This document shows, piece after piece, positions 57,149-64,000 of a stretch of 64,000 bases of DNA (position 1 is the stretch's first letter; every line of letters begins with the position of its first letter). The notes beneath the pieces were generated by a model. It worked only from the letters and a program-made list of their open reading frames with translations. It did not search any database and was not told where the DNA came from. The stretch comes from RGIG5579 sp045541915. GTDB lineage: Bacteria > Bacillota > Clostridia > Oscillospirales > SIG627. The position numbers were made by a program, and so were the translations under genes. The DNA is taken from contig JAZQJZ010000012.1 in assembly GCA_045541915.1 (NCBI GenBank), positions 124,001 to 188,000 on the forward strand. The letters run 5' to 3'.

Positions 57149-58558
57149 GTGTCCCAAAAATTCTCTCGCCACGATTTCAGAGGTTTTCTCAGAGGTCTGG
57201 AATGCACACTTGAGGTGGTTCTTCTCTGTGTTTTATACTACCATGTATGGAGACATAGCTACGACAGCACCTTGTTCCTTTTCAAGGGCAAATACATTCT
57301 TGCAGGTGTTTACGGCATTCTGATCACTCTGTTCTTTGCCAATTTAGACGGTTTTCTGTTCGATCAGAGAAAGGCCATTGACATTGGTCTCGGACAGCTG
57401 ATCGGTTTGTTCCTGGTGAACTTTATTACCTATTTTCAGCTTTGCCTGATCGCAAACAAAATGATCTCTCCTCTACCTATTATCCTTTTATTCTTTGCAG
57501 AGATGATCCTGGCGAGTTTTCTTATTTGGGTCTATAAACGGATCTATCATCGATTCTTTGCTCCTCACAAGATGATTTTGGTCTACGGCAGTGACAATGC
57601 CGTTGAAATCAAGATCAAGATGGATGGCCGCAAGGACAAATACAACATCAAAAAGCTCATTTCCATCGACGAAGGATTTGACAAGGTCTGCAAGGAGATC
57701 TTAGAATACGATGCCGTCATTCTCAACGATCTTCCGGCACAGGTTCGAAACGATCTGCTGAAGTATTGCTATCAAAGAGATCTGCGCACCTATGTAGTTC
57801 CCAAGATTTCCGATATTTTGATGCGTGGCGGTAAAAACATCAATCTGTTTGACACCCCTCTGATCTTCGTAGATAAAACCGGCATTTCCCTTTCCCAGCG
57901 GATTATCAAAAGAGCCATTGATATCATTTTCAGTTCCATTATTTTGCTGGTGGCATCCCCGATTCTTCTATTGGTTGCCATTGCCATTAAATTGGAGGAC
58001 GGTGGCCCTGTTTTCTACAAACAGATGCGTATGACCATTGGCGGAAGAGAATTTGGTATTTTGAAATTCCGCAGTATGATCCCCAATGCCGAAAAGGCAA
58101 CAGGCGCCGTGATCTCTGCCGGAGAAAGCGACCCCCGTATCACCAAAGTTGGCCATTTTGTCAGAAAAACCAGACTGGACGAGATTCCTCAGTTTATCAA
58201 CATTCTCATGGGTGATATGAGTATCGTCGGTCCCCGGCCGGAGCGCAAGGTATTTGTGGAGCAATTTTGTGAGGACATTCCCGAATTTGCATACCGTATG
58301 AAGGTAAAGGGCGGCTTAACCGGCTTTGCACAGATCTACGGAAAATACAACACCAGTCCTTATGATAAATTGCGTCTGGACTTGATGTACATCGAAAACT
58401 ATTCCCTGCAGCTTGATATTAAACTGATCATTTTGACGGTCAAGATCATGTTCACCAAGGAAAGCACCGAAGGAACTGACGAAGCAAAAGAAACCCAGCA
58501 GCAAAAAGAAGAGCTTCTCAAGACGCTGCACCACGAGCAGGAAGAACATACAAAATAA
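57149..58558 (+). CDS. Polyprenyl-phosphate sugar-1-phosphate transferase (WbaP/CpsE-like)
   Basis: 469 residues from GTG 57149 (GAGGATGG upstream); the open frame extends further up, through the promoter, and is not used. Four N-terminal membrane helices, a Rossmann-like middle (KMILVYGSDNAVEIKIKM), then the catalytic domain after a further helix: KRAIDIIFSSIILLVASPILLLVAIAIKLEDGGPVFYKQMRMT, GREFGILKFRSMIPNAE, VRKTRLDEIPQFINILMGDMSIVGPRPERKVFVEQF, GLTGFAQIYGKYNTSPYDKLRLDLMYI. Starts exopolysaccharide or capsule repeat synthesis on undecaprenyl phosphate. Encoded alone here, without a glycan cluster in view. Confidence 0.92.
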   Translation: MSQKFSRHDFRGFLRGLECTLEVVLLCVLYYHVWRHSYDSTLFLFKGKYILAGVYGILITLFFANLDGFLFDQRKAIDIGLGQLIGLFLVNFITYFQLCLIANKMISPLPIILLFFAEMILASFLIWVYKRIYHRFFAPHKMILVYGSDNAVEIKIKMDGRKDKYNIKKLISIDEGFDKVCKEILEYDAVILNDLPAQVRNDLLKYCYQRDLRTYVVPKISDILMRGGKNINLFDTPLIFVDKTGISLSQRIIKRAIDIIFSSIILLVASPILLLVAIAIKLEDGGPVFYKQMRMTIGGREFGILKFRSMIPNAEKATGAVISAGESDPRITKVGHFVRKTRLDEIPQFINILMGDMSIVGPRPERKVFVEQFCEDIPEFAYRMKVKGGLTGFAQIYGKYNTSPYDKLRLDLMYIENYSLQLDIKLIILTVKIMFTKESTEGTDEAKETQQQKEELLKTLHHEQEEHTK

Positions 58559-58575
58559 ATTATCATTTCAAGCAA

Positions 58576-58612
58576 AATAAAAAAGCGAGATTGCATCTCG
58601 CTTTTTTGTTTT
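58576..58612. terminator. Bidirectional terminator
   Basis: AAAAAAGCGAGAT TGC ATCTCGCTTTTTT between convergent genes. Confidence 0.9.
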
Positions 58613-58618
58613 TTTGAT

Positions 58619-59908
58619 TTAAAAGTCGCAACGGAAGGTGGTGACGTTGGAGCATTTGGAAAAATCGGCAATGCCGGACCAATTGGAAGAAACCTCTTCC
58701 GGAATACGGCAACGGACGTTTTCAAAGGTCAAATCCTTTGCTCCGTGGCCGCAGAACACATAGTCCCCTTTTTCGACAAGAGCAATCTCATCCAGAGGAA
58801 TGTCTGAGGGGATCTGTTCCACGCTCATATCCCGAACAAAGATGCGGGAGATCATACCGTCCTTTTCCGCTTCAAAAGCAGAACAGCAACGCGCCTTAGC
58901 AGAGAAGGAGGAAACGGTAACATCACGGATATAAGAGTCGTTCCACTGGGTTAGGCGCAGAGGGAAGGAGACGTTTTCAGCTACAATATTTTCAAATCGA
59001 AGGAAAGAAATGTTGGCATTTCCACTCTTTTTGTATGCCGTCATAATTTCCAGGGCGGTGCCGGCGCGAGGAACCACGAGATTGGAGAAGGTAGCATATC
59101 GAATGATACCGGTTCCCACGCCCACACGGACGGCACAAGCGGAGCAAGAGAGAATGCAATTGGTAACCGTAACATATTCGCAAATGTTTTTCTTTTCCGG
59201 ATCGGTGCTGGCCGCACAGCGAAGGGTAATAGCATCATCCCCAGTATCGATAATGCAATCCGAAACCGTAACGAATCGGCTACTGTCAATATCAATTCCG
59301 TCGGTATTGGCACAAGTAGAGGCGTTTTTGATCTTCAAGCCTCGAACCTGAACATTTTCACATCCCCTGAGAAACAGCCCCCAACAAGGATAATTTTTCA
59401 TATTAAAATCGGAAAAGCGAAGATTCTTGCAATCAATGATAGCCAAAAGCTGACCCGGTCTTCCCTGCTCCTTATCCTTTGCCTTTCGGATGCCGCCAAA
59501 GCACCACATATATCGCAATGTTTTAGGCAAATGGGCAATCTCTTCGTAAAACAATTCACCGTTTCCGTTGATGGTGCCGGGGCCGGTAATAGAAAAATCC
59601 TCTTTTTGATAGGCAATGATCAGATGCTTTCCCCGCCACTGCTCCACCACACTGCTTCGGTTTTCGGGATAAGCATCATCCGGATTGTAATCCGCAAAAT
59701 CCGGGCTGGCAAGAAGAACAGCGCCTGCCTCCAGATGGAGTTCAATATGATCTTCCATATAAATGGTGCCAGAAACAAAGGTTCCGCAAGGAATGGAAAC
59801 TCTTCCTCCGCCGGCGGCGGCAACATCAGAAATGGCATTCTGAATGGCCTTGGTATTCATGGTAACACCGTCAGCGACGGCGCCGTAATCTAAAATGGAA
59901 ACGTTCAT
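58619..59908 (-). CDS. GH28 polygalacturonase-like glycoside hydrolase
   Basis: 429 residues from ATG 59908 (GACGAGGTGAAA upstream). Pectate-lyase-type beta-helix enzyme: N-terminal ILDYGAVADGVTMNTKAIQNAISDVAAAGGGRVSIP, GTINGNGE, then the GH28 catalytic motifs NTDGIDIDSS and DTGDDAITL; the third GHG-like motif is replaced by SACAVRVGVGTG. No signal peptide, so it acts on imported oligogalacturonides or related sugars. Single gene with its own promoter. Confidence 0.88.
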   Translation of the reverse strand: MNVSILDYGAVADGVTMNTKAIQNAISDVAAAGGGRVSIPCGTFVSGTIYMEDHIELHLEAGAVLLASPDFADYNPDDAYPENRSSVVEQWRGKHLIIAYQKEDFSITGPGTINGNGELFYEEIAHLPKTLRYMWCFGGIRKAKDKEQGRPGQLLAIIDCKNLRFSDFNMKNYPCWGLFLRGCENVQVRGLKIKNASTCANTDGIDIDSSRFVTVSDCIIDTGDDAITLRCAASTDPEKKNICEYVTVTNCILSCSACAVRVGVGTGIIRYATFSNLVVPRAGTALEIMTAYKKSGNANISFLRFENIVAENVSFPLRLTQWNDSYIRDVTVSSFSAKARCCSAFEAEKDGMISRIFVRDMSVEQIPSDIPLDEIALVEKGDYVFCGHGAKDLTFENVRCRIPEEVSSNWSGIADFSKCSNVTTFRCDF

Positions 59909-59935
59909 AGTTTCACCTCGTCTTTTACTCCGATC

Positions 59936-59964
59936 ATTGTAGTCCAAAAAACTATTTTTGTCAA
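59936..59964 (-). promoter_or_regulatory. Promoter of the GH28 gene
   Basis: Minus strand TTGACA, 17-bp spacer, TACAAT. Confidence 0.82.
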
Positions 59965-60064
59965 GCAAAAGAACCTCTTTCTTTGCCTAGCATATACTGA
60001 AATTGGCGGCACAGGCGTGTCGCCGGAACTCAAAAAGAGCCAAGCAATAAGGAGATTATTTTCT

Positions 60065-60919
60065 ATGGCAATTTTTACCAATCAGGCAACCTTGACCTAT
60101 AACAATACCGTGACCAATTCCAACATTGCCACGGGGGAAATCCTGGAGGTTCTTTCTGCCACCAAAACCGCTGTGACAGAGACCTATGGCCCGGATTCCG
60201 ACATCACCTATGTGATCAGCATTGTAAACTCCGGGGCGACTGCAATTTCCGGGGTGACTGTCACGGACGACCTGGGGGCTTATACCGTCAATGATCTGAC
60301 CGTCTATCCCCTCTCTTACACCCAGGGATCCGCGCGTCTTTTCATCAATGGCATTTTGCAGACTCCGCCTACCGTTACAGGAGAAAACAATCTTGTGATC
60401 TCCGGCATTACTGTTCCGGCCGGCGGAAATTCCATTTTGATCTACGAAGCCTCCGTAACGGAATTTGCCCCGCTTGACCTTTCCTCCTTGATCACCAACA
60501 CCGCAAGTATCACAGGAAACGGCGTAACTGCTCCTGTGGAGGTAAGCGAAACGGTGACCCCTGCTGAAAGCGTCGATCTCAGCATCACCAAAACCATCAC
60601 TCCTGCAGTGGTGACGGAAAACAGCCGCATCACCTACACCTTTATCATTCAAAATTTCGGCAATACACCGGCAGTGGCCACTGGTGGTGGCGTGGTTTCT
60701 GATACCTTCAACCCCATCCTTTCGGACCTTGCCGTAACACTGAACGGAAATACTTTAGCAGAGGGTACCGGCTACGAATACAACGAGGGCACCGGACTGT
60801 TTACCACCGTTCCCGGTGTGATCACTGTTCCTGCCGCTACCTTTACCCAAAATGCCGAAACCGGTGTTTGGGAGACTACTCCCGGCGTTACTGTGCTGAC
60901 GGTTGTGGGCACCATCTGA
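60065..60919 (+). CDS. DUF11-repeat surface-type protein
   Basis: 284 residues with two DUF11 modules: LSATKTAVTETYGPDSDITYVISIVNSGATAISGVTVTDDLG (about 28-150) and LSITKTITPAVVTENSRITYTFIIQNFGN (about 165-280). Very rich in Thr, Val and Asn; almost no Lys or Cys. No signal peptide and no sortase motif, unlike most DUF11 adhesins. ATG 60065 after AAGGAG. Leader contains a GGCGGCAC/GTGTCGCC hairpin at 60004-60023. Short leaderless DUF11 proteins occur in spore-forming Clostridia and may be spore-coat or exosporium parts; inferred. Confidence 0.75.
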   Translation: MAIFTNQATLTYNNTVTNSNIATGEILEVLSATKTAVTETYGPDSDITYVISIVNSGATAISGVTVTDDLGAYTVNDLTVYPLSYTQGSARLFINGILQTPPTVTGENNLVISGITVPAGGNSILIYEASVTEFAPLDLSSLITNTASITGNGVTAPVEVSETVTPAESVDLSITKTITPAVVTENSRITYTFIIQNFGNTPAVATGGGVVSDTFNPILSDLAVTLNGNTLAEGTGYEYNEGTGLFTTVPGVITVPAATFTQNAETGVWETTPGVTVLTVVGTI

Positions 60920-60931
60920 GCGATTTTTCAC

Positions 60932-60968
60932 AAAAAAGATCCTTCTATGAAAACAGAAGGATCTTTTT
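60932..60968 (+). terminator. Terminator of the DUF11 gene
   Basis: AAAAAAGATCCTTCT ... AGAAGGATCTTTTT. It overlaps the stop region of the opposing small membrane gene. Confidence 0.85.
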
Positions 60969-61220
60969 CTTTTTTCGTTCGTTTTGGACAAGGGCAACAC
61001 TCAAAAGGAAAAACTGTAAAAAGAGGATGCCGGCAGAAAAAGCGCTTTGCACCGCAAGAGGAAAAAGAAAATACACAATGGGAGCAAACAGCACCGCCAC
61101 ACAAAGATTGGCAAGACTTTCATTCACCAGGATCCGACGTTTTTTTCCATGAAGTGCTCTCCCCAAAAAGAAGAAAAAAAGCGGGCAAGCAAAATCAAGC
61201 AGAAATAATACTTCTTTCAC
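60945..61220 (-). CDS. Small membrane protein of unknown function
   Basis: 91 residues, GTG start at 61220 about 10 nt after AAGGAGG. Three hydrophobic helices (VLFLLDFACPLFFFFLG; LANLCVAVLFAPIVYFLFPLAV; AGILFLQFFLLSVALV) and a Lys/Arg-rich tail whose codons lie in the convergent terminator. Overlaps the VanZ-like gene by 26 nt. No family recognised. Confidence 0.5.
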   Translation of the reverse strand: MKEVLFLLDFACPLFFFFLGRALHGKKRRILVNESLANLCVAVLFAPIVYFLFPLAVQSAFSAGILFLQFFLLSVALVQNERKKKKILLFS

Positions 61221-61686
61221 GGCGATTCTTCCTCCTTTCCCAAAAGGAAAATACCAAGCCTCCTGCGCCGTATCCCATCAAGCAAGCAGAAAAATCTACC
61301 AAAACATCACTTAAGCTGGGATTTCTCCCCACTCCAAGGATCTGCAAATGCTCATCAGCAAGGGCAGCAAAAAGGCAGGCAAACAAGATCTGACTGTACG
61401 CTTCCTTTTCTCTGATCCCCCGGCGGTGATGCACCGAAACAGTGAAGAGAAAGGCAAATACAAAGTACTCCAGCATATGCCCCACCTTAGCCACCACAGG
61501 GCTTTTCAACAGTTCCTCCACCGAAAGGTCCCGTTGCAGAAAAAACTCCAAAACAGCCTCGACCGTTCCGAGGGCAAAGCCTTTGGTTTTTTCCACATCG
61601 GATGAATTTTTCAGGGAATTGGAAAAAATAAACAAAAGAGAACAGACAGTCAAAATGGGCAAAATCACCCGGAAATACCGTCTCAT
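61195..61686 (-). CDS. VanZ-like membrane protein
   Basis: 163 residues. VanZ pattern: N-terminal helix ILPILTVCSLLFIFSNS, then KVGHMLEYFVFAFLFTVSV, ILFACLFAALADEHLQILGVGRNPSLSDVLVDFSACLMGYGAGGL. VanZ proteins affect teicoplanin resistance in some Gram-positives, but most homologues have no assigned role. Overlaps the trmL stop by 4 nt. Confidence 0.85.
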   Translation of the reverse strand: MRRYFRVILPILTVCSLLFIFSNSLKNSSDVEKTKGFALGTVEAVLEFFLQRDLSVEELLKSPVVAKVGHMLEYFVFAFLFTVSVHHRRGIREKEAYSQILFACLFAALADEHLQILGVGRNPSLSDVLVDFSACLMGYGAGGLVFSFWERRKNRRERSIISA

Positions 61687-62186
61687 TCCGTCTCCCCTTT
61701 CAAAAAGCCTTCAGTGCAAAAGCCTTCAAAATTCCATTGGCGGAGCACCTCATAGGTAGCGATGGCAACAGAATTGGAAAGATTGAGACTGCGAATGCGA
61801 TCCAGCATAGGAAGGCGGAGGGCATGGGAGGCATTTTCCCGAATGATCTCCTCCGGCAAGCCACGGGTTTCCTTGCCAAAAAACAGATACACCTTTCCCT
61901 CATATTGGGGAGCGGTATAATTATTTTTTCCTTTGGTGGTAAAGTAATAGAAATCCCCTTGATTTTTCTGATAGAAATCCTCCAGATTCGGATAGATCCT
62001 CAAATCCAAATACTGCCAATAATCCAAGCCTGCGCGTTTTAAGTAACGGTCGCTGATTTCAAAGCCAAAGGGCTCTATAAGGTGCAAAACTGCGCCGGTA
62101 GCGGCGCAGGTTCTTGCAATATTTCCAGTATTTTGGGGAATTTCAGGTTCCACCAGAACAATGTTTAACTGTCTTTTTTCAGGCAT
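61683..62186 (-). CDS. trmL: tRNA (cytidine(34)-2'-O)-methyltransferase TrmL
   Basis: 167 residues from ATG 62186, giving the family start LNIVLVEPEIPQNTGNIARTC. SPOUT fold with FGKETRGLPEEI and LRLPMLDRIRSLNLSNSVAIATYEVLRQW (knot and SAM site). Methylates the wobble 2'-O of tRNA-Leu and related tRNAs. No ribosome site; starts inside the end of the acyl carrier protein gene, so translation is coupled. Followed by the VanZ-like gene with 4-nt overlap. Confidence 0.92.
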   Translation of the reverse strand: MPEKRQLNIVLVEPEIPQNTGNIARTCAATGAVLHLIEPFGFEISDRYLKRAGLDYWQYLDLRIYPNLEDFYQKNQGDFYYFTTKGKNNYTAPQYEGKVYLFFGKETRGLPEEIIRENASHALRLPMLDRIRSLNLSNSVAIATYEVLRQWNFEGFCTEGFLKGETE

Positions 62187-62403
62187 GCTGGCTGATGTAA
62201 TCGCAAAGGTCCTGAACGGTGAGGATACCGTGGACATCGTCTTCTTCAATCTCAGAGCCGAATTTTTCTTCGCAGATCACAATAAAGTCTGCAATTTCCA
62301 GAGAATTGAGCTTTAAATCATTGACAAATTCTGCTTCCGGGGTTACCAGAGCGGGATCCACGTCCATTTCTTCGGTCAGAATTTTCTTCAGTTCTTCAAA
62401 CAT
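62179..62403 (-). CDS. Acyl carrier protein with variant NSL site
   Basis: 74 residues, ACP fold (MFEELKKILTEEMDVDPALVTPEAEFVNDLKLNSLEIADFIVICEEKFG). The 4'-phosphopantetheine serine is within LKLNSLEIAD, i.e. N-S-L instead of the usual D-S-L. Preceded by GGAGAGA. 21 nt downstream of the AMP-dependent ligase, so it is probably loaded by that ligase rather than used for general fatty acid synthesis. Confidence 0.85.
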   Translation of the reverse strand: MFEELKKILTEEMDVDPALVTPEAEFVNDLKLNSLEIADFIVICEEKFGSEIEEDDVHGILTVQDLCDYISQHA

Positions 62404-62424
62404 TTTTTCTCTCTCCTATTGATA

Positions 62425-64000
62425 CTATTTCAGATTGTAACGAATAATCTTCTTGGAAGTATTCTTTTCAAACTCGGTACGGCGCATTTCAATGCCGCGA
62501 ATTTGCTTAAAGGAAGGAAGGGACCGATTCAACTGGGCGATCTGTTCTTTGATCTTATTGCCCACCTCGGTCAGGTTATCGCCCAGGCCCATTTCCGCAG
62601 CACGGGGCAGATCCGGGTAGATCAGCGCGGTAACCGAAACGGTGCCATCTTCAGATTTTCTACCAATAACCACACATTCTTTGATCAATTCAATTTTCCC
62701 CAGATATTCTTCGATCTCTTCGGGGAATACGTTCTTTCCGTTGTTTAAAACGATGACATTTTTCTTTCTGCCGGTGATATAGATAAATCCGTCTTCATCC
62801 AAATATCCATAATCGCCGGTGCGGAACCAGGCACCGGAAAGAACTTCGTCGGTGGCTTCTTCGTCCTGGAAATACCCCTTCATAATATTGGGGCCTTTTA
62901 CCACGATTTCGCCGATGAGTTTTCCGTCTTCCTCGTTTTCCACGTCGATCTTGACGGAAACACCGGGAATGGCAGGGCCCACAGAACCGGGACGGTTATC
63001 ATTCTCAGGACACACACTGATCAGAGGTGCGCACTCGGTGATGCCATAGCCCTGACACAAATGGATACCAAAATGTTCAAACTCCTTCACCATTTGAGGA
63101 GGCATCGGTGCGCCGCCGCAGATGATTCTTTTCAATCGGCCGCCGAACACATCCTGAACGGTCTTAAAGAGAATTTTTCTGGGGTCGATTTTCACCTTGC
63201 GCAAGACATCGCTCACGGCAATACTTCCGCGAAGGAGCTTATCCTTACCGCTTTTTCTGGCGGTATCCCAAATCTTGTTATAAATCGTGGTGACAAAAAT
63301 CGGCACCAACACAAGACCGGTGGGTTTAAACAACTGAAAATTGCGAACCACGTGCTTAAGGGAATCGTTGATGCACACCGTTGCGCCAATGAAAAGACAG
63401 GTAAGAATGGAACAGGTCATTTCATAGGTGTGATGAATGGGAAGAACGGAAACAATCACGTCCTCTTCCTCAAAGCCGGTGCACCGATAGGAAGCATTGA
63501 CAGCGTGAATGATGTTCTTCTGGCAAAGCATCACGCCCTTGGAGGAACCGGTAGTGCCGGAGGTGAAGAGAATGGCGCACACCTTTTCCATATCCACAGG
63601 TGCACTGTCATAGCGCTCGGCCCCCTCTTCGATCAAGCGCCTTCCCAAATTGAGAAGATCCACAAAATCCACCATTCCTTTTTCCGGCTTGGCATCGTTG
63701 ATGGTGGGTTCTTTTCCCGGGTCGATCTCTACAAAATACTCTACCGTGGGGAAGGAAGCTTCACTGTCTTCAAAATACTGACGGAATTTATGAGAAAACA
63801 CCACGCAGTTGCATTTTGTTTTTTCCAAAAAACCACAAATAGCATCTCGGGAAAGCTCCCTGTCCAAAGGAACGATCACACCGCCGCAGATCACCGTGGC
63901 AAGATAGGTAATGATCCATTCCGGACTGGTTTCGCCGATGACCGCAACGGTCTTTCCAGCCAAATCCAATTCGAAAAATGCTTCACCGAGGGCTCGGATT
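62425..64000 (-). CDS. AMP-dependent acyl-CoA/ACP synthetase, 5' end cut by window
   Basis: At least 525 residues; the frame stays open to the window edge (ALGEAFFELDLAGKTVAVIGETSPEW), so the N-terminus is outside. ANL motifs: ILFTSGTTGSSKGVML, GAPMPPQMVKEF, QGYGITECAPL, WFRTGDYGYLDEDGFIYITGRKKNVIVLNNGKNVFPEEIEEYL. Activates an acyl group with ATP. The ACP gene follows at 21 nt, so the acyl acceptor may be the ACP. Related to long-chain fatty acid ligases. Confidence 0.9.
   Translation of the reverse strand, partial: IRALGEAFFELDLAGKTVAVIGETSPEWIITYLATVICGGVIVPLDRELSRDAICGFLEKTKCNCVVFSHKFRQYFEDSEASFPTVEYFVEIDPGKEPTINDAKPEKGMVDFVDLLNLGRRLIEEGAERYDSAPVDMEKVCAILFTSGTTGSSKGVMLCQKNIIHAVNASYRCTGFEEEDVIVSVLPIHHTYEMTCSILTCLFIGATVCINDSLKHVVRNFQLFKPTGLVLVPIFVTTIYNKIWDTARKSGKDKLLRGSIAVSDVLRKVKIDPRKILFKTVQDVFGGRLKRIICGGAPMPPQMVKEFEHFGIHLCQGYGITECAPLISVCPENDNRPGSVGPAIPGVSVKIDVENEEDGKLIGEIVVKGPNIMKGYFQDEEATDEVLSGAWFRTGDYGYLDEDGFIYITGRKKNVIVLNNGKNVFPEEIEEYLGKIELIKECVVIGRKSEDGTVSVTALIYPDLPRAAEMGLGDNLTEVGNKIKEQIAQLNRSLPSFKQIRGIEMRRTEFEKNTSKKIIRYNLK

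Overview
The window comes from a spore-forming, Gram-positive bacterium, most likely an uncultured gut-type Clostridia member. Evidence: a SpoIIR homologue, a T-box leader, strong AGGAGG-type ribosome binding sites, many TTGACA-17-TATAAT promoters, and tRNA genes that encode CCA. Rubredoxin with an FprA flavoprotein suggests an anaerobe. GH2, GH28 and DUF4838 proteins suggest plant-polysaccharide use. Family or genus cannot be fixed by eye. Both ends cut through genes: a GT4 glycosyltransferase on the left and an AMP-dependent ligase on the right.

Layout. 1-3.7 kb: glycosyltransferase, then a minus-strand DUF1538 membrane protein with two PII-like genes. 3.8-8.7 kb: two divergent tRNA-Val genes, a PhoB/PhoR-like two-component pair and a Na/Pi cotransporter. 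Both transcription units carry 11-bp-spaced Pho-box-like repeats, and a decayed serine-recombinase tail follows. 8.8-15.1 kb: four-helix protein, PHP-domain hydrolase, T-box-controlled phenylacetate-CoA ligase plus ACT protein, rubredoxin and FprA. 15.2-23.0 kb: five-gene MoxR/DUF58/vWA operon. 23.3-30.0 kb: VTC and DUF4956 pair, unknown protein, DUF4838 protein and two acyltransferase-like paralogues. 30.1-41.5 kb: core genes (tRNA-Arg, cca, DUF177, rpmF, DUF512 radical SAM, der, plsY, DUF362, ispE, spoIIR, WG-repeat protein, UDP-sugar pyrophosphorylase). 41.6-45.7 kb: LysR regulator, typA, acyltransferase, tRNA-Leu.

45.7-53.1 kb is an accessory island at the 3' end of tRNA-Leu(CAG). It is flanked by two copies of a 129-bp structured repeat and a second copy of the tRNA 3' end plus terminator. 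It holds an integrase tail, a second truncated integrase, and a tightly overlapping minus-strand cassette: DUF4417, pretoxin/toxin, unknown (immunity?), metallophosphoesterase. It also holds a plus-strand module of small genes (a DUF6788-like protein, a DUF3990 ADP-ribosyltransferase-like protein, a 78-residue protein, DUF3791) and two membrane proteins of unknown role. This island is the best place to look for an undescribed system.

53.1-64 kb: ZIP metal transporter, GH2 beta-galactosidase, polyprenyl sugar-phosphate transferase, GH28 pectinase-like enzyme, a DUF11 surface-type protein, then a minus-strand set AMP ligase, acyl carrier protein, TrmL, VanZ-like and a small membrane protein.

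All functional calls come from reading motifs and protein sequence by eye; no database search was run.
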